64,000 bases of DNA from Homarus americanus (GCF_018991925.1 NW_024724309.1:139501-203500), one strand, 5' to 3'. Shown: positions 44,060-54,540, counted from the first letter of the stretch. Notes: generated from the sequence alone by a model not told the origin. A program made the numbers and translations.

Positions 44060-44480
44060 CTTATTCCCCTCCTCTAATTTAATTTATCCCACCTTTCCCT
44101 TTCATCGCTTCCTTTTCTTTTCATTTTACTCTCTCTCTTACACTCCTCTCCCTTTCTCTCCCTGAACATAACCCCCTCTTTTCCTCTCCTCTTATACACT
44201 GCTCAATATTCTTCTCCTTCTTATCTGTCTTCCATCTTTCTCTCTTTTCACATTCTCTCTCTGTTCCTCTTATCCCTTATTTGTCATATATGCTTCCTAT
44301 CCTCCCTTCCCCTTCCCATATACTTTCCACTCATTCTCTTTCCCTCCCACACGCTCACCACGTTTTTTTCTTCTATTTTTTATAATTCTCTCTTTATTTC
44401 TTTCTCTTATTCTTTTCTCTCTCCTTCCCTCCCATTATACCACCCTTTCTATCCACCATCCCTCTTCGTGTTCTCCTCTC
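44060..44480. repeat. polypyrimidine-rich tract
   Basis: Loose C/T-rich sequence without period. Confidence 0.8.
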
Positions 44481-44734
44481 CACACTTTCTTCGCGTTGTA
44501 CAGCCACCCCCACACGCCCATAGTAACCCCCCTACACGCCCATTATACCCCGTACCCTCCACGCCCATGATACCCCGCACCCCCCACACGCCCACACGCC
44601 CTGGCGGATTCCCGGGCACAATGGTGTTTCAACGAAGCAATCGAGTGTGATGATTCAATTCGGTGCCGGAGAGATGATTCAAGAGACACTGGTACGATTT
44701 ACCGCCACGCTGAACACCGGGGCTAGGCTGGGGG

Positions 44735-44975
44735 GAGGAAGAGAGGTGGAAGAGGAGGTAGGAGGAGGAGGGGAGGAGGAGGATGGAGGGGGAGGAGGGA
44801 GGGGGTAGGGGATGGAAGGGACAGAGGGAAGGTGAGGGAGGGGAAGGCGGGTGGTGAATGGAGAATAGGATAAGTCAACTAGGGAGAGAGGCGGGGGGAG
44901 GTGAGGGTGTCAGGGAGGTATAGAGGGGAGAGGTACGAGAGGAGGGAGAGAGGGAGGTAGAGATCCTCCCAATGA
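44735..44975. repeat. polypurine-rich tract
   Basis: GGAGGAGGAGGGG-type units on the plus strand. Confidence 0.88.
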
Positions 44976-45190
44976 AGAATGGACACACAGGGAAAAAATC
45001 ATTAAATCCAAGAACAAGGAAACAATGAACACACTAAGCAAGGAAGTGAAAATATTGCAACAGCAAGGAGGTCAGCCCACCCTCTCCTACCTCCTCCTAA
45101 ACAGAGAGAGAGAGTAGCGGGAAGGAGTAAGGAAGCGGGGAGAGAGGGACAGATGACAGGGAGATGGAGGAAGCACTGCATAGAAGTTAC

Positions 45191-45232
<42 letters not shown>
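45191..45232. repeat. (AC)n microsatellite
   Basis: About 21 units. Confidence 0.97.
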
Positions 45233-45233
<1 letters not shown>

Positions 45234-45746
45234 TCACACACGTACGTTTTCTGGTTCACAAGTTAAGGAAAAGGATTATAAGAATACCTCACACAATGAC
45301 AGTAGTCTCCGAGTACATACTTGTATCAGGTATAACAACTAACAGCCGTATCGTGTCCACAACACCTTCCTCTCCTCATTACCCTCCACCTCTCATATTC
45401 TTTCATCCTTTATTTCTCTACAAAAAAGAATATTAAATAAAACCCACCCTCACTCCCTCTCATCCTCACTCTTACCCACCCTCTCATCCACTCTCCCTCT
45501 TACCCACCCTCCCTCTCACCCTCCGCCTTTGGTCAGCGCCACAGAGAAAATATATTCACTTCCTCAGATATTTTTTGAACAGGCCGGGGAGGTTCTTGGT
45601 GGTCCCTGGTGACCTATTGTGAGTACCACCGCCTGGGTCTAGAGGGACGCGCCTTCTGTTTGTTTATTCTTCAGACCACCGCCAATAGAGCTCCAGTGTG
45701 TGTAGTCCTTCTTTCTTGAATAAATTAATGCTAACTCTCCATTGTA

Positions 45747-45948
45747 CAGTCCCCTTCACTAGTGCGTTTACAGGGGCTCGTCAGGTTTTGTGCAATGTGG
45801 CAGCCCTGTGTTTGTTTACATTCGACAAAAGTAAACTCGCATACTATGGAATCAAAGTAAGACAATATTAAAACAAATATCTCAGTGTATTGATTTGTGG
45901 AATGTATATATGACGAGCTCCTGTAAACGCTATAGTGAAGGGGGACTG
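45747..45948. mobile_element. 202-bp TA-flanked MITE, family A copy 2
   Basis: Inverted ends of about 40 bases: left CAGTCCCCTTCACTAGTGCG, right (reverse complement) CAGTCCCCCTTCACTATAGC, both continuing GTTTACAGG and GCTCGTCA. TA flanks it at 45745-45746 and 45949-45950. The interior CAGGTTTTGTG, ATGTGG and CTGTGTTTGTTTACAT matches the copy at 21455-21667 in the same order, so the two belong to one family although their outer 40 bases have diverged. Non-coding, hence non-autonomous. Confidence 0.8.
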
Positions 45949-45950
45949 TA

Positions 45951-46720
45951 CTTTACGAGATGACTGGGCAAGCACTTGACAGATTCAGAAACTATCCAAA
46001 ATATTCCTAATGAAATGAAATTCACTTAAAGTCTCAGGTAAAAAGGGAAACAAAACATCATGAAAGGGGGAAATGTTTACACCAAAGATAAGAGGGAGGA
46101 GGATAGAGCAGCCAAGAGCCTCACCGTCAACACCTGGCACTGAGGTGTTGTTGTGCAGGTGTCTTGGTCTACGAGGAGCTCAGGTGAGGAACAACACGAG
46201 TCACCTGAGGCTCTCTTGAATCCATCCCATTACCATATGAATGATGGGAAGACACCAAGAAACTACGAAATATAATATTAAATGATAATAAAGAAGAACA
46301 AGATAACAGTTCTCTTACACATCTATTCACAAGAGTGTCAGTGATGTGTGATAACTTTAGTGACAAAAAGTTGTTCAAGTAGCCAACCAGAGATATAATT
46401 AATACGAATTGCCATTTTCTTTGGGATTTATCATTTACGAACCTTTTGCTTTAGGGTTTATATAAAACGTTTAAACATCAGGGTATAGAAGAAAATGACT
46501 TAGATGTTATGAATGAGTAAGACAGTAACATTACCTTCTTAATAAAGTTATATACGTAAAAATAACAACAAAATGGTAAAATTCAAAGAGGAAGACCCCA
46601 AGGTAACTCCCTCCCTCCCTCCCTCTCTCCAACAATCTTTACAAAATTACTGACAAAAACTTTCGTGATGCTCCAATGAAGTTAAATAACTTTAAATATT
46701 AATTATCCTGTAAATATTTC
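45951..46720. other. unique DNA, no gene recognised
   Basis: AT-rich with one small CTCC run near 46605. Confidence 0.5.
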
Positions 46721-46724
46721 ATAG

Positions 46725-46876
46725 ATCACCTGAAGATTAACCTCCAGCTTATTTCACCTGCTGATTAAAAACACCATAATGCTAACCTAACCTAAAATAA
46801 TCCCTCCAGGTAGACATAGCATAGAGGTGTTTAATCATCACGTGAACTAACCTAGGATGCTTAATCTTCAGGTGAT
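46725..46876 (-). mobile_element. TTAGG-bearing inverted-repeat element, copy 2 (best preserved)
   Basis: 152 bases with terminal inverted repeats starting ATCACCTGAAGATTAA at both ends (16 identical bases). Similarity continues inwards as CACCTGCTGATTAAAAACACC-like against CACGTGATGATTAAACACC. Read on minus, the interior has CTACCTGGAGGG (about 46813-46802) followed by ATTATTTTAGGTTAGGTTAG, a short TTAGG run. The left arm carries CCAGCTTATTTCACC, nearly the same as in the 60951 copy. No target duplication is certain (left flank TTCATAG, right flank CCATAAT). No coding capacity. Confidence 0.7.
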
Positions 46877-47485
46877 CCATAATAAAAACACTATTAAAAC
46901 AGTACACACGTCAACATACACCACACCTTCAAAATCTAAACCCAGAGTAGAGACAGGTAACCACAGGACAGGTAAGACAGGTAAGAATATCAACAATTAG
47001 ATCCCTCCTCATTAGCGCTGGTGCCTCCATCTTAAAACCTAATAGGAGACAATCACACTAACTTCGTCCTCATTAACATAAGGCTTTATCTATATGACTA
47101 AAACACATGACACTATCTTCCCCCCAGAGCCTTACACGGCGCTCTTGAATCTAGGTCTTTATTCTGGAAGCTTCGGAGGTTAGAGTCTTGTCCTGTGAGA
47201 ATATTCAGTTTCGGTAGAGTTTTGGTGTAATTTTGACGACATCTTGTCTGCTGTATTTTGTAGTTTAAATGAACAAAGTAAAGACGCTCTTAAGTATTTA
47301 GTTAAAGGGATATTTATTGTACGTAGTTTTCAGAATTAGGACCCCTGTAACGACGGGTTAATCTTAAGATAGATCTGAGTCCAAGGGCGCCGGACCGGAC
47401 CCTCAAGAACTCGTAAGGTCAATGTTCCATAATTTCTTTCTAACTGGAGAAGTGAGAACGTATCTAACTGGTTACCTTCAACTAC
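46877..47485. other. unique DNA, no gene recognised
   Basis: Ordinary sequence. Confidence 0.5.
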
Positions 47486-47490
47486 GATGC

Positions 47491-47511
47491 AGGTTAGGTT
47501 AGGTTAGGTTG
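47491..47511 (+). repeat. short TTAGG block
   Basis: Four pentamers (AGGTTAGGTTAGGTTAGGTT). Confidence 0.9.
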
Positions 47512-47916
47512 ACGTTAAGGTGGTTAATCTTAAAATGAAACAAGCTGGGGTTGCTAATTCTTATACGATCCTCTCTGTATGACGTAGTTTAAATGACTCA
47601 GCTTAGCACATTCTTATAATACTAGAGGAACTTAAACATTGGAACCTTATTGAAAATCCATCTTCAATCCCATAGCTTCAAGAACGAGAAGAATTCAACC
47701 ATAGGAGCCAAGATAGATTCTTTCCTATCGTAAGTATGAGAAGCCTGGTCTAGTTCTCTCCAGCAAGAGTTAAGAGACATGATCAGTATTCATGGGAGGT
47801 GGGTGTGATAGTGGGGTCATTACAGGTGTGTGTGAGGGCAGGTAGGCCGGCCACACTACTGATAGCTGCTGGCTTATATGTGACAATGACCAGTGAACAC
47901 GGAAGGTAAGAGGGAG

Positions 47917-47920
<4 letters not shown>

Positions 47921-48013
<93 letters not shown>

Positions 48014-48087
48014 TGTGTGTGTGTGTGTATTTGCTTTATGTATGTAAGTGTGTATTTTATGGATTTTCGTGTACGTGTGTATTTACC

Positions 48088-48140
<53 letters not shown>
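47921..48140. repeat. compound (GT)n-(GA)n-(GT)n ... (AC)n
   Basis: GT 47921-47979, GA 47979-48010, GT 48011-48028, then 62 bases later AC 48091-48140. The GT and AC tracts are complementary and could fold on each other. Confidence 0.97.
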
Positions 48141-48141
<1 letters not shown>

Positions 48142-48320
48142 TTGACATGACGCACAACTACCACCATCAACATAACATGTACCTAAACCACCTCACCACC
48201 ACGTCTCCTCTTCAACAACCTACACGTGGCTCCAACCACGTCACCCCCCACCCACTGTGCTCCACCTTCTTACCCCTGTGTAGGAATTCCCACTTTTCTT
48301 GACTCCAGGTCTGTGACTAG

Positions 48321-48527
48321 CAAACAAAAATTGCCGAAGAACTTATAATTAACTTTGAGTTAGCAAATGGCAGAGAAATAATTAATCTCAGAAGTACTGA
48401 CTTGAGCCAGGCTGTAAGGAACCTACGTCAGGTCTCGAGGTCCAGTCCTGGCAAACTACTGAAGGGGAGAAGAAATGAGGGCGAAGTAGAAAGTTTCTTT
48501 GATTACGAGGTCGAGGTTGAGTTATAA
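48321..48527 (+). CDS. candidate terminal exon, 68 codons (speculative)
   Basis: The frame opens right after GACTAG (48315-48320), with a pyrimidine stretch (CCCACTTTTCTTGACTCC) about 12-30 bases upstream, so a 3' splice site AG|CAA is possible. It runs to a TAA at 48525-48527. The peptide has balanced composition, with no homopolymer or repeat, and acidic and basic segments (IAEELIINFELANGREII; ESFFDYEVEVEL at the end). There is no internal ATG start, so it could only be an exon. I recognise no family, and a chance frame of this length is quite possible. Confidence 0.15.
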   Translation, partial: QTKIAEELIINFELANGREIINLRSTDLSQAVRNLRQVSRSSPGKLLKGRRNEGEVESFFDYEVEVEL

Positions 48528-48564
48528 ACTTTAAAGGAGGGAACAATTATTAAGCAACCCCCAA

Positions 48565-49035
48565 GATGGTTGTAGTAGTGGCTGGTAGTGGTAGTTGTAG
48601 CAGTGGTGGTAATATGGTGGTAGTGGTGGTGGTGATGATAGTAGTAGGTAGTGGCTGATAGTGGTACAATAGTAGTGGCTGGTAGTGGTAGTTGTAGCAG
48701 TGGTAGTATTAGTAGTAGTGGTGGTGGTGATGATATATAGTTGTGGTTGATAGGAAGCAAGTGGTGGTAATAGTGGTGGTACATTAGTAGTAGTGGTGGA
48801 GGTGATGATAGTAGTAGTAGTGGTTGATAGTGGTATAGTAGTGGTGTTGGTAGTGGTAGTTGTAGCAGTGGTGGTAATAGTGGTGGTGGTAATATTGGTA
48901 GTAGTGGTTGATAGTGGTAATAGTAGTAGTGGCTGGTAGTGGTAGTTGTAGCAGTGGTGGTAATAGTGGTGGTAATATTGGTAGTAGTGGTTGATAGTGG
49001 TAATAGTAGTAGTGGCTGGTAGTGGTAGATATATG
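48565..49035. repeat. GTAGTGGTGGTAATA array
   Basis: Imperfect triplet-based units (GTAGTAGTGGTTGATAGTGG, GGTAGTGGTAGTTGTAGCAG). A higher-order block of roughly 90-100 bases recurs, visible from the repeated GCTGGTAGTGGTAGTTGTAG. Confidence 0.94.
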
Positions 49036-49374
49036 GCATCAATAGGGGCCAAAAAAAATAAATAAATAGATATTGTAACTCAGTTCACAAAACAAAATTA
49101 GATTATAAACGAAAGAATATGAAAATATGATAATTAAAAGAACTCAAACAAAAAGATTACCAAAAAAAATTACAAAAAAAAGAACATATATAACATCATA
49201 AGGTGTTATTCTTAGTTTGTTCTCAGAGTTCAGCAAGAAATATACACAATTAACATTCTTTATTTACGTCAACAAGCTCGGGCATTATCTCAGCGTGAAC
49301 AAGGGCGTCTGATTGGGTGCCTCGGTAACCATAGAGACTGTGTGTGTGTGGGGGTGGGGAGATATATTGTAGGA
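49036..49374. other. A-rich unique DNA
   Basis: No gene seen. Confidence 0.5.
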
Positions 49375-49493
49375 GGGGGGGCGTTTACTCTTTTTTTCGA
49401 TCATTATGAAGAAAAATTCCTCCTTACCCAAAATGGGGGGCGTTTACTCTTTTTTTCGATCATTATGAAGAAAAATTCCTCCTTACCCAAAAT
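49375..49493. repeat. perfect 59-bp tandem duplication
   Basis: GGGGGGCGTTTACTC through CCTTACCCAAAAT is present twice in tandem (CGTTTACTC at 49382 and 49441). Only the length of the leading G run differs. Very recent duplication. Confidence 0.97.
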
Positions 49494-49544
49494 AATGAGA
49501 AAAAACAAAAATCGTGTCTCCTTTTTCCTCTTATGATTATTATT

Positions 49545-50225
49545 AACACCTTCTTCCCTTCCTCCTTACTTTATTTAAAAATTCTCCTTATTCCTTCGTT
49601 TCCTCGTTTTCTTATTTATCATTTTGTTCGTATTTCTGGTTTATCTTCTCCCTTCTCTCTCTCTCTCTCTCTTCCACCCCCCAGTAGTTCTTCTCTCAAC
49701 CTTGTTATTAAGACTAAGTGGATGCGGCTACGTGTGTTGGGTCCTTTCCATCCCCATTCCACCCTCCTCCTCTTCCTCGTACTCCCCTTCGTCCTCCTCC
49801 TCCTCCTCCCCCCTTCTCCTCCTCCTCTTCTGCCTTATTTCCATCCAATATCTTCCCTTCCCCTCCCACAATCACTGTTCCATTTATACCCTTCGTCTCC
49901 TACTAATTTCCACCCGGAGATGTAAATATAACCTTCCTTTTGTTTCCCTCCTCTTCCCTTCCATACACGACCTTCCTTTCCCTTGCCTCCACGACCTCCA
50001 CTCCTCAACCACCTCCCCTCCTCCCCTACCTTCTCCCTTTCTCCTTCCTCCCCTAAGCAATTTCCTTTCATTTCTCTCCCTTCATCTCAACACCATCCAC
50101 CTTTTATCCACCTCCTCCTTTTTCCTCTCCTACACGACCCCCTTCCAGTCATCTTCCCTCCCCTACACGACCCCCTTCCAGTCATCTTCCCTCCCCTACA
50201 CGACCCCCTTCCCCTCCTCTTCTCT
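49545..50225. repeat. polypyrimidine tract with a 35-bp repeat at its right end
   Basis: C/T-rich throughout. At about 50122-50215 three copies of CTACACGACCCCCTTCC with CAGTCATCTTCCCTCC spacers lie in tandem. The 212-residue frame is composition-driven. Confidence 0.9.
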
Positions 50226-50329
50226 CCCTCCATCAATAGACAATTTTTTGATCACATCTTAAAAAACCCCAAGAAAATATACCATTCTTTTTGGATGCGC
50301 TAGTAAGCTCCATGAACGTTTTTCCTGGC

Positions 50330-50420
50330 TGACTGACTGACTGACTCACTGAACGCTTTGCTGTGACTGACTAGCGGTTATTTATTGAACCTTTTTCCTA
50401 ACTGACTGACTGAGGAAAAT
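50330..50420. repeat. CTGACTGA short repeats
   Basis: Two small clusters of CTGA tetranucleotides (about 50332-50352 and 50400-50413) within a decayed duplication around TTTTTCCTnnCTGACTGACTG. Confidence 0.8.
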
Positions 50421-50514
50421 GCCTCCTCCCCCCCTCCTCCATCTGTTTACCTGCTAATCGATATTGATTATCTTAACACTAACACCCCTGGCAAACTTAT
50501 ATTCTTTTTATAGA

Positions 50515-50712
50515 AGGCTATTATTATGACTAGGGACTATTATGACTGGGGACTATTACTTGACTGGGGAACTTCATGTGACTGGGGACTATTATGACTG
50601 GGGCCCTATTGTGGGGCCACTATTATGACTGGGGACTATTATGACTGGGGCCTATTATGACTGGGGCCTATTATGACTGGGGACTATTATGACTGGGGCC
50701 TATTATGACTGG
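50515..50712. repeat. 16-bp minisatellite (GGACTATTATGACTGG)
   Basis: About twelve units of GG(A/C)CTATTATGACTGG. The right half is in exact 16-bp register (ATGACTGGGG at 50641, 50657 and so on). Confidence 0.94.
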
Positions 50713-50870
50713 GGCCCATTAGATCACTCTCCAGTAACAACAGGCAACACTACAGACACACGGAAACATTCGTTGATTTTAATTAAACTAGACAGGTGTG
50801 TTGACAGTGAGTCATTTAATTCACCTGAGCAGATTTCATCAGGCGTGTCAACATTTCTTTTCGTCATTTC

Positions 50871-50961
50871 TAACCTAACCTAACCCACCCTAACCTAACC
50901 TAACCTAACCTAACCTAACCTAACCTAACCTAACCTAACCTAACCTAACTAACCTAACTAA
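50871..50961 (-). repeat. clean CCTAA telomere-type array
   Basis: About 17 pentamers of CCTAA on plus (TTAGG on minus) with very few changes. The best-preserved telomere-type array in the window. Confidence 0.96.
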
Positions 50962-51024
50962 GCCCTAATTAGATATGATTTCTTTTCTCTGCATATACCT
51001 AGTTATGCCTTCTGTACATATAAC

Positions 51025-51027
51025 TCT

Positions 51028-51076
<49 letters not shown>
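51025..51076. repeat. (CT)n microsatellite
   Basis: About 25 units with one CCT interruption. Confidence 0.96.
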
Positions 51077-51078
<2 letters not shown>

Positions 51079-51149
51079 CTTCATTTTATCTCCATTCTTC
51101 TCCTTCATTCTCCTCTCCCTTCTCAGCCTGTCAGCCTTATCTTGTGTCT

Positions 51150-51345
51150 GCCTCACCTGCCTCCCTCACCCTCACCCCCAGCATCTCCCTCACCCCCCAA
51201 CACCTCCCTCCCCTCACCCCCAGCACCTCCCTCCCACCCTCACCCCCCTTCCTCCCCCAACACCTCCCCTCACCCTCACCCCCAGCTTGTTAAGTCCCCT
51301 CCCCAATAATAGTCTCAATCCCCTCCCCAATAATAGTCTCAATCA
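51150..51345. repeat. C-rich array and a 26-bp duplication
   Basis: CACCTCCCTCACCCCCAG units at 51150-51290, then CTCCCCAATAATAGTCTCAA in two copies at 51298-51345. Confidence 0.88.
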
Positions 51346-51539
51346 TACGGAATATTACCACAAATAACGCCGCCTTTTACATGCTATTCACACATGGCGC
51401 GCCCCCCATCTTGGTCCACTGAGGAAACACTCTACATAATCCACCCCTGTAATCACCTCCACCAATCACATAGCCGAAGGGGAAACGTAGTGGATTCTCA
51501 TTGGTCAGTTTTCCCACCCCTCTCAGAAACGAAAGGGGG

Positions 51540-51660
51540 GGGGATTAACTAGCAATCATTTACCACCCACTACCACCCACCTACCACCCCTCCTCCCCCT
51601 CCTCCTACTCCTTCTTCTTCTTCTTCTCCCCCTCCTCTTCCCTCCCTCCCCCCTTCTCTA
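51540..51660. repeat. C/T-rich tract with (CTT)n
   Basis: CACCCACTACCACCCAC then CTTCTTCTTCTTC at about 51610-51627. Confidence 0.85.
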
Positions 51661-51894
51661 TTATTAGTGCCACCAATATCAACAACCTGTCAGATGAACC
51701 TCTTATTATCCCTCCCTCTCCCTACGATCTGCTCTACAGACCAATGAGAACCGAGATGAGAGTTCGAGGTATGATGTGATTGGGCCTTAGGATGTTTGGG
51801 TGTGGGGGAGGGAGGGAAACGAAGGGTGTACAAGACGACAATATAAAATAGGGGGAAGGAGAGGTTCAGGATATTACTGAGTAGATGTTTACTG

Positions 51895-51995
51895 TGGCGT
51901 GTTGTGGGGGGTGAGGGGGTGGGGGTGAGGGGGTGGTGAGGGGGTGGTGAGGAGGTGGTGATGGAGTGAGGTGAGAGGGCGGTGGTGAGGGAGTA
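51895..51995. repeat. GGTGAGGGGGTG repeat
   Basis: Seven to eight imperfect units with G4 potential on plus. Confidence 0.88.
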
Positions 51996-52149
51996 GTGAT
52001 GGACGAGGAACACAATAACACCACCTTACACTGTAGAACATTGAAGAACTTTAAAACTTTCGGGACATAGGAACTTTGATTAAACCACTGTCGAACTTTG
52101 AAACTGAAGAACTTAGAGAACATAAGATTAATAAGACACGAGGAAGGTG

Positions 52150-52370
52150 GTAGAAGAAAATAATAATTAATAAACCATGATAACAGATAACTCACAATAA
52201 TTGATAATTCCTGATAACTCACAACTCTCAATAATAACAAATCTCAATAATTAATTAATCTTATAACTGATAATAATTCGCAATAATTTATCTCATGACT
52301 TATAATTCGTAATAACTGATAACTTACAATAATCAATAACTTATAATAATTGATAAGTTATAACGAAGAA
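52150..52370. repeat. degenerate AT-rich repeat (ATAATTGATAACTCACAAT)
   Basis: Irregular 15-25 bp units of AATAATTGATAACT-type sequence. Confidence 0.75.
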
Positions 52371-52474
52371 AATATCGAAGAAATTAGTGGAAAAATTATT
52401 CATTTATAAATTTATTAAGAATTTTGTCAAGTGTATTGATCACAAGGATGATTAATTAGGGTTGGATACAGCAG

Positions 52475-53070
52475 GTGTGTGTGCAGGTGTGTGTGTGTGT
52501 GTGTGCAGGTGTGTGCAGGTGTGTGTGTTAACGTCGACGTGAAATCTCTTGAAGGAGGATGAGGAGGTTGGATATGGTGAGGTGGAAACTGTTTAGGAGG
52601 GAGAAGGGGGAAGGAAAGAGGAAGGAAGAGGGGGAAAAGCAAGATGGAAGGGGGAAGGAGAGGAAGGAAGGGGAAGAAGCAAGATGGAAGGAAGGAAGAG
52701 GAAGGAAGGAAAGCAAGATGGAAGGAAGGAAGGAAGGAGAGGAAAACAAGGATGAAGGGGGAAGGAAGGAAAAGCAGAGATGAAGGGGGAAGGAAAGAGG
52801 AAGGAAGAGGGGGAAAAGCAAGATGGAAGGGGGAGAAAAGAAGGATGAGAAGAAGGTCAAGGGATGACAAACGGTGAGTGGAGGAGAGAGGAGGAGGAGG
52901 AGGAGGGAGAAGGGAAAGGAGGGACGGAAGAAGAAGAGCAGAGAGAGGAAAGTAGGAGCAGGAGAGGATTGGAAGGTTCAGAGAGAGGAGATGCAGAGAG
53001 AAGAAGGGAGAGATGGAGGAAGAAGAGGAAAATGAAGTAGAGGAGAAAGAGGAAGAGGAAGAAAGGGGAC
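52475..53070. repeat. GT-rich start then long polypurine tract
   Basis: GTGTGTGCAGGTGTGTG at 52475-52530. From 52555 to 53070 it is almost pure purine with GGAAGGAAGAGGGGGAAAAG and CAAGATGGAAGG units. Frames on both strands are artefacts. Confidence 0.93.
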
Positions 53071-53111
53071 ACTCATCCCTCCTCCCAGATCTTATAACTA
53101 ACACTAAACAC

Positions 53112-53150
53112 TAAATAAATAAATAAATTAATAAATAAATAAATAAATAA
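53112..53150. repeat. (AAAT)n microsatellite
   Basis: About nine units with one TTAAT change. Confidence 0.94.
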
Positions 53151-53260
53151 AAATCAAATGAGCATCAAAATAAAATAAAAAATCCCTGACGATAGGAATT
53201 TAATGAACATAAAACATATTAATTAAATCATTGGATGTTATTTTTCATGGAGACTGATTA

Positions 53261-53268
53261 TGACGTCA
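53261..53268. promoter_or_regulatory. perfect CRE (TGACGTCA)
   Basis: A single CRE palindrome upstream of the (CT)n tract. An isolated match, weak evidence by itself. Confidence 0.25.
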
Positions 53269-53283
53269 TCTTTTGAACCTTTA

Positions 53284-53284
<1 letters not shown>

Positions 53285-53347
<63 letters not shown>
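53285..53347. repeat. (CT)n microsatellite
   Basis: About 31 units. Confidence 0.98.
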
Positions 53348-53351
<4 letters not shown>

Positions 53352-53593
53352 AAAGCCCAATTTATAATTTCTGACAAACTGTTGACCAAAATGGAAGCTG
53401 AATGAAAGGTAATGGCATGTGTTTTATTCCTCTTCTTTTGTCTTACAGTTTGTTTAATTGCTGGAACTCCCGTGTTTTTTTTTTGTTTGGTTTTATCGTA
53501 ATAGTGAACTGAATATTTCTGTATTTTCGTATTTGTTTAAATGTGTATTTTTTTGTATTTGTGTGTAATTGACTTTTTTTTTTTTTGCCTCAG

Positions 53594-53643
53594 ACAGCAG
53601 CTAGTTTATTGTGCACCCCATACTCATCCTGTCTGTCTTTCTG

Positions 53644-53675
<32 letters not shown>

Positions 53676-53831
53676 CTACTACACCAGGAGAGCCACCAAC
53701 AGGCAACAGAGCGCCACAACACGAGACTAGAGTTCTCTTTTGTATAGCGAGGCGAGAGGAGCGTTATGCCTCCAGCCCTACAGTGACGACAAACTGGTTC
53801 CTTCCTCACTTTACTCTCGCGTCATTTGGAG
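53594..53831 (+). CDS. candidate internal exon (speculative)
   Basis: Bounded by a strong 3' splice-site-like sequence (16 consecutive T up to 53586, then GCCTCAG ending at 53593) and a near-consensus 5' splice site GGAG|GTAAGTC (GT at 53832-53833). One plus frame (part of 53585-53872) is open throughout and gives about 79 residues. However, 53640-53673 is a (TGTC)n microsatellite that would encode a CLSV repeat. The remaining sequence has no recognised domain. Splice-like borders around an open frame are suggestive only. Confidence 0.2.
53641..53673. repeat. (TGTC)n microsatellite
   Basis: About seven units within the candidate exon. Confidence 0.95.
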
Positions 53832-53909
53832 GTAAGTCAAGTGTGTTGGTGACTTCGGATCTCTTGTGGTAATTACTCAGGTGAGTTGCGTGGCTTAACA
53901 CCTGTACAC

Positions 53910-53940
<31 letters not shown>
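53910..53940. repeat. (TTA)n microsatellite
   Basis: About ten units. Confidence 0.95.
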
Positions 53941-54141
53941 GCCTTTTTTTAACATACACTTATTGTCTTTATTCATTATTCACAGTTTCCGTACGAGACT
54001 TATAAAACCTTTTGGCTGTAATGTGTTATAGGTGACGATATTTTGCCGAGAATGTTTGTTTTATGCATTAACTTACGAGACCTCAAAAGAGACAGGTTAA
54101 AGAACAAATGAAACTTAAAAGTAAAATACAATACATTCCTC

Positions 54142-54165
54142 TGTGTGTGTGTGTGTGTGTGTGTG
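54142..54165. repeat. (GT)n microsatellite
   Basis: About 12 units. Confidence 0.95.
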
Positions 54166-54183
54166 GCTCTACCCGGTCTCCTG

Positions 54184-54260
54184 CCAATAAGAGTCGAGTA
54201 CCCTCCCCCCCCTTACCCCCCAAACCAATCATGGCACCCCAATCATCATGACGTCACACA
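54184..54260 (+). promoter_or_regulatory. three CCAAT boxes and a CRE, promoter-like
   Basis: CCAAT at 54184-54188, 54225-54229 and 54239-54243, then TGACGTCA at 54249-54256. CCAAT boxes (NF-Y) next to a CRE are a recurrent arrangement in TATA-less metazoan promoters. The downstream sequence to about 54420 is comparatively GC-rich and contains a short ATG frame (54334) and GTGAGT splice-donor-like motifs, but no gene that I can define. Confidence 0.35.
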
Positions 54261-54540
54261 GTGTTTTGTTTACATATCGTCTGTTGACATTCGGGACTCA
54301 CGTGTCATCGGCAGGAGCATCGGCGCACCACTCAGCCATCATGGAAACAAAGGAGTGAGTGTCAACAGGATGCGAGGTGAGGATATGGCTGCTACTGGAC
54401 GCTCCTGAGGTAAACAATGGCGATAGGTTCAACCATTCCTCTCTTCCCCCTGTTATGTGTGATGGGTTTTGTTCACTAGGGATATCGTGGTACAGTACTG
54501 GAGTTTAATGTTAATGTTTCCTTGATAGTGTGAGTCTTAG

